Made by a program: the position numbers and the translations under genes. 64,000 bases of DNA from DASRDB01 sp035652815 (GTDB lineage: Bacteria; Chloroflexota; Ktedonobacteria; Ktedonobacterales; Ktedonobacteraceae): NCBI GenBank assembly GCA_035652815.1, contig DASRDB010000019.1:310001-374000 (forward strand), read 5' to 3'. Each line of letters begins with the position of its first letter. Within the stretch, counting starts at the first letter, position 1. The notes under the pieces were generated by a model. That model searched no databases and had not been told where the DNA came from. It was given only the letters and a program-made list of their open reading frames with translations. Below, piece by piece: positions 35,267-43,627 of this stretch.

Positions 35267-37489
35267 TCAGAGTCTGTCGCGCAACTTACGTATGCGCCGG
35301 AGTATATTGGCGTTCTCCTGCCGCTCTTCCTCGGTCAAATTCTCTCCCTCAGTTGGCAGGGTATCCTCGTATGCTTTCATATAGGCAAGTAGAGGCGTTT
35401 TTCCTGCGATGCGGGTGAAGGAGTGCAGCACCTGGTATGCCTGCTCATCCTGGTTGCGCCGCACCTCTGTGATGGCTGCCTGCGTATACAATTCGGCGTA
35501 TTGCTGTAAGAACGTTGCCCATTGTTCTGGCGTGCGCAGGCTTTGCATTACGCCTTCAACCAGGGAGATAGCGTGAGAAAACTCGCGCTGGGCCTGGTCG
35601 AGCGTGCCAGTTTCCAGGAAAAGGTCTCCGCGTTCAAAATGCGCATCTGCCTGACCGAGCGGCTGGTGTTGCTGCTGGTAGAGCGTGAGAGCCTGCTCAA
35701 AATGCGTGGCGGCGTCTTCGTTCTCGCCGCTGCCGCGTTTTGCCAGTCCCAGCGCGAGTTGCGCATCTGCCTGCCCAACCAGGTCATCGCTCTGACGAAA
35801 ACGGATGAGCGCACCCTCGACCTGTTCAGCGGCTTCGTCCCAGCGCTGTTGTCCAATCAGCGTTTGAGCCAGGCCCAGCATGGCTGAACCGTCGCCCGAT
35901 GTGCTTTCCAGCAGTTGGAACTGGCGACCGGCTGCCAGAAAGGTAGAAGTCGCTTCGTCAAGTTCGCCGCGCCCCAATTTTGTCAGGCCCAGTCCGAGCA
36001 GCGCTTCCGCCGCCAGCAGTGGTTCTTGCACCGCTTCGGCCTGCTCGCGCGCCTGGCTGAAGCGGGCCTCTGCCTGCGTGAAGTCTCCCAGCGTCAGTTG
36101 TAATTCTCCTTCGACAAGCGCCTTGAAAACGCTCGCCGGACTTGTTGCCTGCGAACTGCCGAGCGCCAGACCGGCTTTTTCCAGTTGCCGGAAAGCCTCG
36201 TCCAGTTTGCCTAGAAAGACTGCGATACGCGCTCTACGAGCGGCAACTTCTGCCCTGCCACTGATCTGTACGGCAGGCACCGTCAACTGTTCGGCGGCGT
36301 CTCCTGCTTCGCTATAGCTTTGCCCGGCCTGCAGTGGCTTGCCCTGGCGGCTATAGATATCGCCAAGCCCAAGCGAAGCCATCATCTCGACCTGTTGATT
36401 TTGCAGCGAACGAGCCAACCGGCGCGCCTCCTCGAAGCTGCGAATGCCGCTGGAAAGGAAGCCGCGCAGCCGTTGTACCTCACCGAGCGCAGCATTTGCC
36501 TCTGCCAGTCCAATCATATAGGAGATCGCTTTATATGTGCGAATCGCCCGCTCAAGCAGGCCGTTGGCAAAGGTGAGCTGGCCACGCCGGGTCTGAATTT
36601 CGCCCAGCAGAGTGCTGGCATGCGCTACACCCAGGGCGTTGCGCAGGTCGGTGTAGTTTTGCTGCGCCAGTTGTGCGCTGGTCAATGCCTGATCGACCTC
36701 GTTTTGCAGGAGAGAGATTTCGGCGAGCCCCAGGTTGCTATCGGCTTCACCCAGGTCGTATTCTATGGTGCGGGCCAGTTGTAACGCCTCCGCAAAGCTA
36801 TTTGCCGCCACCTCAAGCTGGCGCTGCTCGAGATAGATCCTGCCGATGCCGACCAACGCGTCAACGACGCCAAAGCGGTCTTGCGCCGAACGGTAGACTT
36901 CCAGCACGCGCTGGTAATCGGCCAGCGCTTCGTCAAGCTGCCCACGCAGGCGGGCAACATCCGCGTAGCTGCGCCGCGCATCGGCTTCGTTGATACTATC
37001 TTTGGTTTGCACGAAGTAATCAATAGCGCGCTTGTAGGATTCGGCGGCCTGCTCAGTATGTCCGCGCTGCATCTCAATATGACCCAGCGCCAGCGCCACA
37101 TTTCCCAATCCCTGCGCGTTATCCTGGGCGGCGTAGAGGTTCCAGGCGGTTTGATACGCCTCCTGTGCGCGCTCAACATGCGATTGCTGCCGCTCGAGGT
37201 GTCCCATCGATAACGCGCTTCCCGCTTCCTTGAGCGGTTCGTTTGCCTGCCGGTACAGGTTCATCGCCCGTTGGTAGCTATTGGTTGCCTGCTCAAGCTG
37301 GTTGTTCTGGCGCTGCGTCTCGGCCAGCAGGGAACGGCTATCCCCTGCCCGCTTGAAGTTACCCAACAGGCGAAAGCGTATTTCAGCATCGGAGAACGCC
37401 TCGGCTGCTGCATCCAGTTTGCCATCGTTAAAGGCACGTATGCCTTCTGCATACCGCTTCTCTGCGGTTTCGATATCTTGTGTTGCCAT
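35267..37489 (-). CDS. TPR-repeat protein, 740 aa
   Basis: The protein is built almost entirely of tetratricopeptide-like repeats from about residue 8 to 640, with ~40-residue spacing of motifs such as ALGHIEMQRGHTEQAAESYKRA and LGLAEISLLQNEVDQAL. The last ~100 residues (MQSLRTPEQWATFLQQYAELYTQ, seen in two parts) resemble the tail before CHAT domains, but no CHAT protease follows. TPR arrays mediate protein contacts. No signal peptide or DNA-binding domain. It is first in a three-gene minus-strand group with 34365 and 32883. Confidence 0.85.
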   Translation of the reverse strand: MATQDIETAEKRYAEGIRAFNDGKLDAAAEAFSDAEIRFRLLGNFKRAGDSRSLLAETQRQNNQLEQATNSYQRAMNLYRQANEPLKEAGSALSMGHLERQQSHVERAQEAYQTAWNLYAAQDNAQGLGNVALALGHIEMQRGHTEQAAESYKRAIDYFVQTKDSINEADARRSYADVARLRGQLDEALADYQRVLEVYRSAQDRFGVVDALVGIGRIYLEQRQLEVAANSFAEALQLARTIEYDLGEADSNLGLAEISLLQNEVDQALTSAQLAQQNYTDLRNALGVAHASTLLGEIQTRRGQLTFANGLLERAIRTYKAISYMIGLAEANAALGEVQRLRGFLSSGIRSFEEARRLARSLQNQQVEMMASLGLGDIYSRQGKPLQAGQSYSEAGDAAEQLTVPAVQISGRAEVAARRARIAVFLGKLDEAFRQLEKAGLALGSSQATSPASVFKALVEGELQLTLGDFTQAEARFSQAREQAEAVQEPLLAAEALLGLGLTKLGRGELDEATSTFLAAGRQFQLLESTSGDGSAMLGLAQTLIGQQRWDEAAEQVEGALIRFRQSDDLVGQADAQLALGLAKRGSGENEDAATHFEQALTLYQQQHQPLGQADAHFERGDLFLETGTLDQAQREFSHAISLVEGVMQSLRTPEQWATFLQQYAELYTQAAITEVRRNQDEQAYQVLHSFTRIAGKTPLLAYMKAYEDTLPTEGENLTEEERQENANILRRIRKLRDRL

Positions 37490-37615
37490 CTATGTATCCC
37501 CTGTCTCCAGGTATATTGTTTACAGCTATGTTCTGGTTTAATTGTAGTTTCTCGCGGGAAGAAAGTCAAAAACGGTTATGAAGGTAGGCTGTTATCGTTG
37601 GAAGCCACTATGATT

Positions 37616-37676
37616 GATGACCGGAAGCCACCCGCAAGGGGTAGATACAATCCCTTGCGGGTGGCTTCCGGTCATC
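37616..37676. repeat. inverted repeat, 25-bp perfect arms (family A)
   Basis: Arms at 37616-37640 and 37652-37676, exact reverse complements around an 11-nt loop. Core CCGGAAGCCACCCGCAAGGG. It lies in the divergent gap before the cNMP-binding gene. Confidence 0.92.
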
Positions 37677-37720
37677 TTCAACACATCCCTTCCATTCCCG
37701 CTATATCTAGAAATTGCTCA

Positions 37721-37749
37721 TTGGCGTGAACACGCGACTGTGGTAAGAT
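37721..37749 (+). promoter_or_regulatory. promoter for cNMP-binding gene
   Basis: TTGGCG at 37721-37726, a 17-bp spacer and TAAGAT at 37744-37749 with TG extension. Confidence 0.6.
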
Positions 37750-37827
37750 AGACGGGATAGTGCGGCGGTTGGGTCCGTGAGGCATCCCCGGGGTGCCGGA
37801 AAATCTGGTACAAAGGAGTTCGCACAC

Positions 37828-38262
37828 ATGTACGAAGATACACTTGCTCGCGTAAGGCTCTTCTCAAGTCTGGACCGGAAAGAATTGCAGGCCCTGGCGC
37901 GGGCCTGCCAGGAGCGCAAGTATTCGGCTGGCGATGTATTGATTAAGCAGGGCGATAGCGGCGCGGGTTTGTTTGTGATTACCAATGGGCGGGTCAAAGT
38001 GACCCGCGTGGTGAATCCCGATAAGCCTGAAGAGGAACTGCATGTCGCTGGCCCTGGAGAAGTGCTTGGCGAGATGGCCTTGCTGGACGACTTGCCTCGT
38101 TCCGCCAATGTTACTGCTGTTGACGACGTGACTGTTCTGCTTTTGCCAATCTGGGAGTTTCGTACAACGCTTCGCAATCATCCTGAAATTGCCTTCAAGT
38201 TATTGGCAACGCTCAGCCATCGCATCCGGCGGCTTGAGGAGAGTCATAGTTCCAATCACTAA
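37828..38262 (+). CDS. stand-alone cyclic-nucleotide-binding domain protein
   Basis: From the ATG at 37828, behind AAAGGAG, the 144-residue protein is a single CRP-type cNMP-binding domain: YSAGDVLIKQGDSGAGLFVITNGRVKV (seen as GDVLIKQGDSGAGLFVI), GPGEVLGEMALLDDLPRSANVTA near 91-113, which is the phosphate-binding cassette, and a C-helix (LLATLSHRIRRLEES). No helix-turn-helix follows, so it is unlikely to bind DNA itself. It may regulate a partner by cAMP or c-di-GMP. Convergent with nrdR. Confidence 0.85.
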   Translation: MYEDTLARVRLFSSLDRKELQALARACQERKYSAGDVLIKQGDSGAGLFVITNGRVKVTRVVNPDKPEEELHVAGPGEVLGEMALLDDLPRSANVTAVDDVTVLLLPIWEFRTTLRNHPEIAFKLLATLSHRIRRLEESHSSNH

Positions 38263-38272
38263 CGCTTTATTT

Positions 38273-38309
38273 GCGAGAAAAGCGCGTATACCCTACTCGC
38301 TTTTCTCGC
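38273..38309. terminator. shared hairpin between cNMP gene and nrdR
   Basis: GCGAGAAAAGCG at 38273-38284 pairs with CGCTTTTCTCGC at 38298-38309. It overlaps the last codons of nrdR and may terminate both transcripts. Confidence 0.55.
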
Positions 38310-38751
38310 GATTCAGCAGTTGTTGAAGCTCTTCAAACATGGTTTCCACGTCGCCGAACGAACGGTAGACGCTGGCAAAGCGAATGTAGGCAATTTTATC
38401 CATCTGGCGCAGCCGCTCCATGACCAGCTCGCCGATATTGCTGCTTGGTATTTCTTGCTTTCCCTGCCGGTAGAGTTCCTGCTCTATTTCCTCGACGGCG
38501 TTTTCGATGTCATTGACCGATAACGGTCGTTTCTCGCATGCTTTGCTGATTCCGATAAAAAGTTTTTGCCGGTCAAATGGCTCGCGGCGCTGATCGCGCT
38601 TAATTACCATCAATTGCGATTTCTCGACACGTTCATAGGTGCTGAAGCGGCCTTTGCAATGCTCGCATTCGCGCCTGCGATGAATGGCATCACCAACATC
38701 CCGTGAATCTTTGACTCGCGATTCCGTATACCCACAATATGGACATTTCAT
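38293..38751 (-). CDS. nrdR: transcriptional repressor NrdR
   Basis: NrdR represses ribonucleotide reductase genes when dATP binds its ATP-cone. From the ATG at 38751 the 152-residue protein starts with the zinc ribbon MKCPYCGYTESRVKDSR and CEHCKGRFSTYERVE, then the ATP-cone beginning MVIKRDQRREPFDRQKLFIG and ending FASVYRSFGDVE. Its targets, the NrdR boxes at nrd genes, are outside the window. Confidence 0.96.
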   Translation of the reverse strand: MKCPYCGYTESRVKDSRDVGDAIHRRRECEHCKGRFSTYERVEKSQLMVIKRDQRREPFDRQKLFIGISKACEKRPLSVNDIENAVEEIEQELYRQGKQEIPSSNIGELVMERLRQMDKIAYIRFASVYRSFGDVETMFEELQQLLNREKSE

Positions 38752-38875
38752 CCCGCTGCTCTCCAAAAAAGTGCGCCAGGCACGTAAACTTCCCTCGCTT
38801 CATTCTATCACAGTGGAGCCTGTTTTTCGGAAGAAACGTGCCTGGAACTGTAGAGGCGCGCTTGCTGAAATGTCG

Positions 38876-39085
38876 TTATGATGCCGAATGAGCGAGTTCT
38901 TGCTGCGCGGCCTCGGGCGCTATTTTGCCTACATAACCTGAACGCAGGCGCGACCCCTCACGCCAGTATGCATACCAGTATGGGCCATGCCCTTGCCCAT
39001 CACGGCAGGTGCTACATGAAGCCTTTCCACACTTCCGGTACTGTAACTGATACGTGATATGCTGATCGCTTGGTATCTGTGTCAT
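38876..39085 (-). CDS. small Cys-motif protein (DUF6788-like)
   Basis: From the ATG at 39085 with GGGAGGG before it, the 69-residue protein has YRKCGKASCSTCRDGQGHGP followed by YWYAYWREGSRLRSGYVGK. I recall this pattern as common, short and of unknown function in Ktedonobacteria; the cysteines may bind zinc. A longer in-frame start at 39223 is AT-rich and not supported. No partner gene is obvious. Confidence 0.6.
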   Translation of the reverse strand: MTQIPSDQHITYQLQYRKCGKASCSTCRDGQGHGPYWYAYWREGSRLRSGYVGKIAPEAAQQELAHSAS

Positions 39086-39329
39086 GTTCCGCTTGCCCTC
39101 CCACAAGATTTGGTTTTCATGCATTCGATGAATAAGACGGCCAAAGCATATCATTATTATATGAACATTGTATGAATATTTGCCAGCCAGAATGACGAAA
39201 TGTTCAGAATAGGAGAAGAACATTGTACAAATTTTTGCTGTTCATAACAGCTTATTCATCTATGCATATAGATGTCAAAATATGCCTCTTTTGTTTGATT
39301 GGTTCCACAAAATCATGATTTCGGAAGAA

Positions 39330-39338
39330 TGGTATAAT
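39330..39338 (+). promoter_or_regulatory. extended -10 element for hpf
   Basis: TGGTATAAT at 39330-39338, about 65 bp upstream of the hpf start. A second TATAAT lies 11 bp further on. Confidence 0.55.
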
Positions 39339-39402
39339 GGAAGATATAATCCTGGCCCCCTGATCTGTTGCATAGACATTTGATTGAATGAAAGGGCAAG
39401 CC

Positions 39403-40011
39403 ATGCGAATCATCATCAAAGGGAAGCATGTTCCCGACCGTCTGCATGAGTACATCGAACGAAAAGTACAGCGCCTTTCTCGTCTGCTCAACGACGATGC
39501 CCGTGTCGAGGTGACAGTCTCCGAGGAGCAGACCCGCAGCGCTCGCGAGCGCTACAACGTACAAATGGTCATTGCTAGCAAACCTTATCCTATTCGTAGC
39601 GAAGCCAACGGCGCAAATGCCACAAGTGCTTTTGACCTCGTGCTTGATAAAGTTTCATCGCAATTGGGTCGTCAGAAAGGCCGTCAGATTGCGCGCAAAC
39701 ACCAGACTCCGCCCCTGCGCGTTCTTGCCTTAACGCGGGCCGGTGAACTCACCTCTATGAATGAAGACCAGGCTTCCGACGGGAAACCGCTTGAGGAGGA
39801 GCAGAACGAAGCCATCTGGTCACGCATCATGGAAATCCGCCGCGTTCACCCTAAACCGATGAGCGACAGGCAGGTGATTGAACAGATGGAGGCGCACGGC
39901 CTCTCCTTTTATCCGTTTTATAACGAGGAGACAAACAGCCTCAACGTTATGTATCGATTGGAACAGGGGGGATATGGTCTGTTAGTGCCAGCATTGGAGG
40001 AAGTGCCGTAG
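39403..40011 (+). CDS. hpf: ribosome hibernation-promoting factor, long form
   Basis: The 202-residue protein has the HPF/RaiA N-terminal domain (MRIIIKGKHVPDRLHEYIERKV, seen as RIIIKGKHVPDRLHEYIE, to about 100), a linker and a C-terminal HPF domain ending VMYRLEQGGYGLLVPAL, the form that dimerises 70S ribosomes into inactive 100S particles in stationary phase. ATG 39403 follows GAAAGGG; an ATG at 39388 would add five residues. It is followed by a strong hairpin. Confidence 0.94.
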   Translation: MRIIIKGKHVPDRLHEYIERKVQRLSRLLNDDARVEVTVSEEQTRSARERYNVQMVIASKPYPIRSEANGANATSAFDLVLDKVSSQLGRQKGRQIARKHQTPPLRVLALTRAGELTSMNEDQASDGKPLEEEQNEAIWSRIMEIRRVHPKPMSDRQVIEQMEAHGLSFYPFYNEETNSLNVMYRLEQGGYGLLVPALEEVP

Positions 40012-40022
40012 AAGAAACTACT

Positions 40023-40074
40023 CGGCAAGCAAGAGGGGAGCCATGCACCAGCGTGGCTCCCCTCTTGCTTGCCG
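40023..40074. terminator. bidirectional hairpin between hpf and ClpX-type zinc-finger gene
   Basis: A 21-bp perfect stem (40023-40043 with 40054-40074), extended by further pairs inside, with a tiny ACCA loop. It lies in the 63-bp gap between convergent genes. No T-run, so it is a probable rather than certain terminator. Confidence 0.65.
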
Positions 40075-40716
40075 TCACATAATGTTCAAGGTGACTTCAA
40101 AGCGCCAGACTCCGGTTGGCGGATTCTCGAATTGGCCTAGCGGGTCTGCGGCCTCGATAGTCAAAGACTGTGTGTCGGGCGATGGCAAGGGGCGAAATCT
40201 TGCGCTGCCCTGGTAGATGGCGAGATCGGGAGCGCTTGAAAGTTCAGGACGCGCCAGCAGCACTCCGCCGCGCTCACCAGCCCACTGCCTGCCTTTGTCG
40301 TCTGTCACGCGGAAAATGATGCGTGGCACAAAGGCGAAGCCAGCTGTCAAGGGTGGCCGTATCCATAGATAGTGCAGCTCAAAATGCTCCTGGAACAACT
40401 GTAGCTGGTGCAACAGAAGTGTCATACCTTGCTGTTTTTGCTCCACTTCCAGGACGATTGTGCGTGCTGGCTGGGCTGGTTCTACCTGTGTCTCCGTCCT
40501 GAGCAGCTCCTGGGGAGCGGCTACAACCACCGGTGGCCGCGATGCCAGTTCCAGGGCCTTTTCTGAAAAGGGCGTCGGATCATTCAATATCTCATTGCAG
40601 AGTTGCAGACATTCTTCACAGATGTATGCCGCGCCAGGTCCGGCAACCAGGTGCCGGACGGCAGGTGGCCTTCTTCCACAAAAAGAGCAGCGAGCCAACG
40701 ACCGGTCAGCGATCAT
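40075..40716 (-). CDS. ClpX-type C4 zinc-finger protein, 213 aa
   Basis: From the ATG at 40716, behind GAGGAAGG, the first ~40 residues form the zf-C4 domain of ClpX (CSFCGRRPPAVRHLVAG, then YICEECLQLC) but no AAA domain follows. The remaining ~165 residues (strand-rich, with FRVTDDKGRQWAGERGG and DPLGQFENPPTGVWRFEV) look like a beta domain of unknown type. It may be a substrate- or partner-recognition protein. It is downstream of gatD by 71 bp. Confidence 0.7.
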   Translation of the reverse strand: MIADRSLARCSFCGRRPPAVRHLVAGPGAAYICEECLQLCNEILNDPTPFSEKALELASRPPVVVAAPQELLRTETQVEPAQPARTIVLEVEQKQQGMTLLLHQLQLFQEHFELHYLWIRPPLTAGFAFVPRIIFRVTDDKGRQWAGERGGVLLARPELSSAPDLAIYQGSARFRPLPSPDTQSLTIEAADPLGQFENPPTGVWRFEVTLNIM

Positions 40717-40787
40717 AAGGTACCTTCCTCGTAGTTGTACGCCGTCTGGGCCAAATTTGTTTCCTCGCAGACCGCAAATGTGTACTT

Positions 40788-41720
40788 CTACAAATGACGC
40801 AAAGCAGCGACTGCCTCGGCGTGCAATCCCAGGCGTTCGAGCATGGCCGCATGAGCCTGCCACTCCAAAGTGTCGTCTAGACGCGGCAGAATCGAGGCCT
40901 CTTCTCGTGTTCTTCCCAGCTCTTTAATGCCTGAAAGGGAGCGCACAGGCTCGGGAAAAGCGTGTTCGGCAGTCATTGCCACCTGTTCCGACGGCACAGG
41001 GACAAACCGCGCCGCGAAATCTTCGCTCCGAATTTCTTCTTCGGTTAATCCATAACTACGACGTAGTGCCAGCTCTATCAAATGATCGGCAAAATGCGGG
41101 TTTTTCGGCAGCAGCGAACCATGCAGGTAGGTGCCAAAGGCATTGCGGTACACAGCCCCCTCGGTATGATCTTCCGAGTTGTTGCCGTGCCCCTTGAGGA
41201 CGCGCCCAAGTGGTTTGGCTGTGCCCAGGTAGGTGCGCCCACCATGATTTTCAAAACCAACCAGCGTGCTGCCGTTCCAGGAAATTGCGATATCGCCGAT
41301 GCAGCGTGGAACTCGCGCCCCTTTATGAATGGTCCATGCATCGAAGACACCCAGGCCGCGCATATCAGGGCCGTTTGCCGGGCGGTAGTAATGCGCCAGC
41401 AACTGGTACCCGCCGCAGACTGCCAGGACAGGCATATCATCCTCGATCGCCGCCCACAGCCCGATGCCCTTAATTTCATATAAATCCTGGGCAACCGGAG
41501 CCTGCTCTTTGTCCTGACCCCCGCCGATAAACAACATATCGTATTCGTCCGGTGCCAGGGCATCACCAATTCCCAGGCCTATGACGCGCAATTCGATGCC
41601 ACGCATGCGGCAACGGCGCTGCAAGGTCAGGATATTGCCTCGATCACCATACAGATTCAATTGATCTGGATAGAGATGCCCCAGCCTCAAAACAAAAGGG
41701 GACCTGCTGGCATCTTTCAT
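40788..41720 (-). CDS. gatD: lipid II isoglutaminyl synthase, glutaminase subunit GatD
   Basis: GatD releases ammonia from glutamine so that MurT can convert D-Glu of lipid II to D-isoglutamine. The class I glutaminase fold has nucleophile Cys102 in LAVCGGYQLL and His200 in GTYLHGSLLPKNP, with LYPDQLNLYGDRGN at 16-29, which is typical of GatD. ATG overlaps the murT stop as ATGA. The C-terminus carries ~65 residues more than usual, ending in a small helical segment. Confidence 0.93.
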   Translation of the reverse strand: MKDASRSPFVLRLGHLYPDQLNLYGDRGNILTLQRRCRMRGIELRVIGLGIGDALAPDEYDMLFIGGGQDKEQAPVAQDLYEIKGIGLWAAIEDDMPVLAVCGGYQLLAHYYRPANGPDMRGLGVFDAWTIHKGARVPRCIGDIAISWNGSTLVGFENHGGRTYLGTAKPLGRVLKGHGNNSEDHTEGAVYRNAFGTYLHGSLLPKNPHFADHLIELALRRSYGLTEEEIRSEDFAARFVPVPSEQVAMTAEHAFPEPVRSLSGIKELGRTREEASILPRLDDTLEWQAHAAMLERLGLHAEAVAALRHL

Positions 41721-43381
41721 GGTCCTTTTTCCTCCCAATAATGGGGTGTTAGTCCGCGCCTTTCCAGTTCACGGCGCACTTCTAACAATCCTGTATACGT
41801 TGGTATGATAAATAAGGTTTCTCCCTCGGGCGTTTGTGAGAGCGCGACATCCAGGGCGCTTGGAATGCCAAAGGCCTGGTTTGCCGGGCTGCTCTCTTCC
41901 TTCGTGGAAGTCGTTGCTCGTGAGAGTTTACCCGTTCCATTGCTCATCGCGTGTATAGCCTGGGCTTTTGTATGAACGTTGCCCGCGAGGCTTTTCACAG
42001 CGCGCATATTTGTCGATGGCACAATGCTCATCTGCTGCGGATCAACGCCCGCGTATTTGAGGCGAAGCGCGAGGTCGAAGGCGCGCGTTCCGGCCACTGT
42101 GAGCGAGAGCAGGTGTCCTGTCACGCGCTCGAAATCCACGTCCCATATCCAGGAAATATCTTTTCCGTCGGCAATGTTATCATTTAAGACGATCATAGCA
42201 TGGCGCTTGTTTTCGCCACTAAAGAGCGTGCGCAGCACCTCGTTGAACCCCGTGGGATTTTTCGCCAGCAACAGGCGAATGGTTCGCTCGCCTGCCTGAA
42301 TGAGTTCGCCTCTACCAAAGGCCGGTTTGAACTGCTCAATGCCTTTCACAATTGGCTCCCAGGGAACGTCGAGCGCTCTCGCTGCGGTGATGGATGCCAG
42401 CGCGTTGTAGACGTTGTAGATGCCGGGCAGGGGCACAACCAGTTCGCCCAACGGTTCGGTTGCCGTTACTGAAATGCGTAACTGGTCGAAGCCTTCGTGC
42501 GAAACCTTCATGGCGCGCACGTCTGGCTCGGGCCGTTTGTATCCACAGTGCGGGCAGGCATAGTGGCCCATGTGGCTATAGAAGCGCATCTCATAGGCAT
42601 ATTCGCCGCCGCAATGCGGGCAGGTGCGCGTATCTATCGTCTGGTGGCGTTCAGCATCCACACCCTGCGCGGGTAGATCTAGCGAGGGATCATCGATGCC
42701 GAAATAGAGTTTCCTGCCGGAAAAGGACTCGCCAAGATACGCGATGGCGGGATCATCAGCATTGAGTACCAGCGTGCTGCTCTCGGGCAGCGAGCGAATG
42801 GCCTCCTGCCAGCGTGAAGCGACAGTATCTACCTCGCCATAGCGATCAAGCTGGTCGCGGAAGAGGTTGTTGAAAATAGCGACCCGGGGCGGTGCAACCT
42901 GCACTACCTGCGGAACGACGGCTTCGTCCACCTCGAAGATGGAGATGGCCTGTCCGCCTCGTTTCAACTTTCCGTTGGGGTGCGCTCGTATAATCAACGC
43001 TCCTGCCAGCCCGCGCATCAGGTTCGAGCCTTCGCGATTGCGCCAGACGCGCAGGCCAGCGTTACTTAAAATGGCCGCGATGAAGCCACTGGTGGTGGTC
43101 TTACCATTAGTACCGGTCACCAGCACGCTGCCATGTTGTAGTTGTTTTGCCAGGTGCCCGACGATATCGGGATACAGTCCTTGAGCGATGACACCGGCGA
43201 TGGTGGTGCCGCCTCCGAGATGCAGGCGGCGGCTCAAGGCTCCTGCAGCCCGGCCTCCTAGCACGGCTAAGCCTGCGCGCAACGAGCCTTGTGGGCGCTT
43301 TCGCGTACTGACAGTTGCTCGCGCGCGGCTCTTACGTCGTCTGCGCGCCTCTCCTGCCTCCGAAGGCTTGTGTTTGGGCAT
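41717..43381 (-). CDS. murT: lipid II isoglutaminyl synthase, Mur-ligase subunit MurT
   Basis: The 554-residue protein has a basic N-terminal extension (about 8-35), a P-loop VLVTGTNGKTTTSGFIAAIL near 87-106, FEVDEAVVPQVV, a four-Cys ribbon near 250-280 (CPHCG and CPHCG pairs) and the C-terminal DUF1727 domain. It binds ATP and transfers GatD ammonia to lipid II. murT-gatD is found mostly in Gram-positive bacteria and Chloroflexota, which helps the taxonomic reading. Confidence 0.95.
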   Translation of the reverse strand: MPKHKPSEAGEARRRRKSRARATVSTRKRPQGSLRAGLAVLGGRAAGALSRRLHLGGGTTIAGVIAQGLYPDIVGHLAKQLQHGSVLVTGTNGKTTTSGFIAAILSNAGLRVWRNREGSNLMRGLAGALIIRAHPNGKLKRGGQAISIFEVDEAVVPQVVQVAPPRVAIFNNLFRDQLDRYGEVDTVASRWQEAIRSLPESSTLVLNADDPAIAYLGESFSGRKLYFGIDDPSLDLPAQGVDAERHQTIDTRTCPHCGGEYAYEMRFYSHMGHYACPHCGYKRPEPDVRAMKVSHEGFDQLRISVTATEPLGELVVPLPGIYNVYNALASITAARALDVPWEPIVKGIEQFKPAFGRGELIQAGERTIRLLLAKNPTGFNEVLRTLFSGENKRHAMIVLNDNIADGKDISWIWDVDFERVTGHLLSLTVAGTRAFDLALRLKYAGVDPQQMSIVPSTNMRAVKSLAGNVHTKAQAIHAMSNGTGKLSRATTSTKEESSPANQAFGIPSALDVALSQTPEGETLFIIPTYTGLLEVRRELERRGLTPHYWEEKGP

Positions 43382-43627
43382 GCGCTTCCTCCAATAAGCC
43401 TGAGTTTATTGCAATGTTACATGTTGCAGCATAGCATGGAGGGGCAGGCTGGTCAAGTAGCACTGGACAGGATGTGTTATCCTATCGTTGGACTTTTTGG
43501 GTGCATACCTCTTGTCAAGGTGTGCTATTCTAAGCTGTAAATCGCAGAAAACGACTACGTGGTTGGATGGTACAATACGACTTGCAGAAGAGACACTGTA
43601 CGGATCATTGAAACAGGGTAGAGGTAT

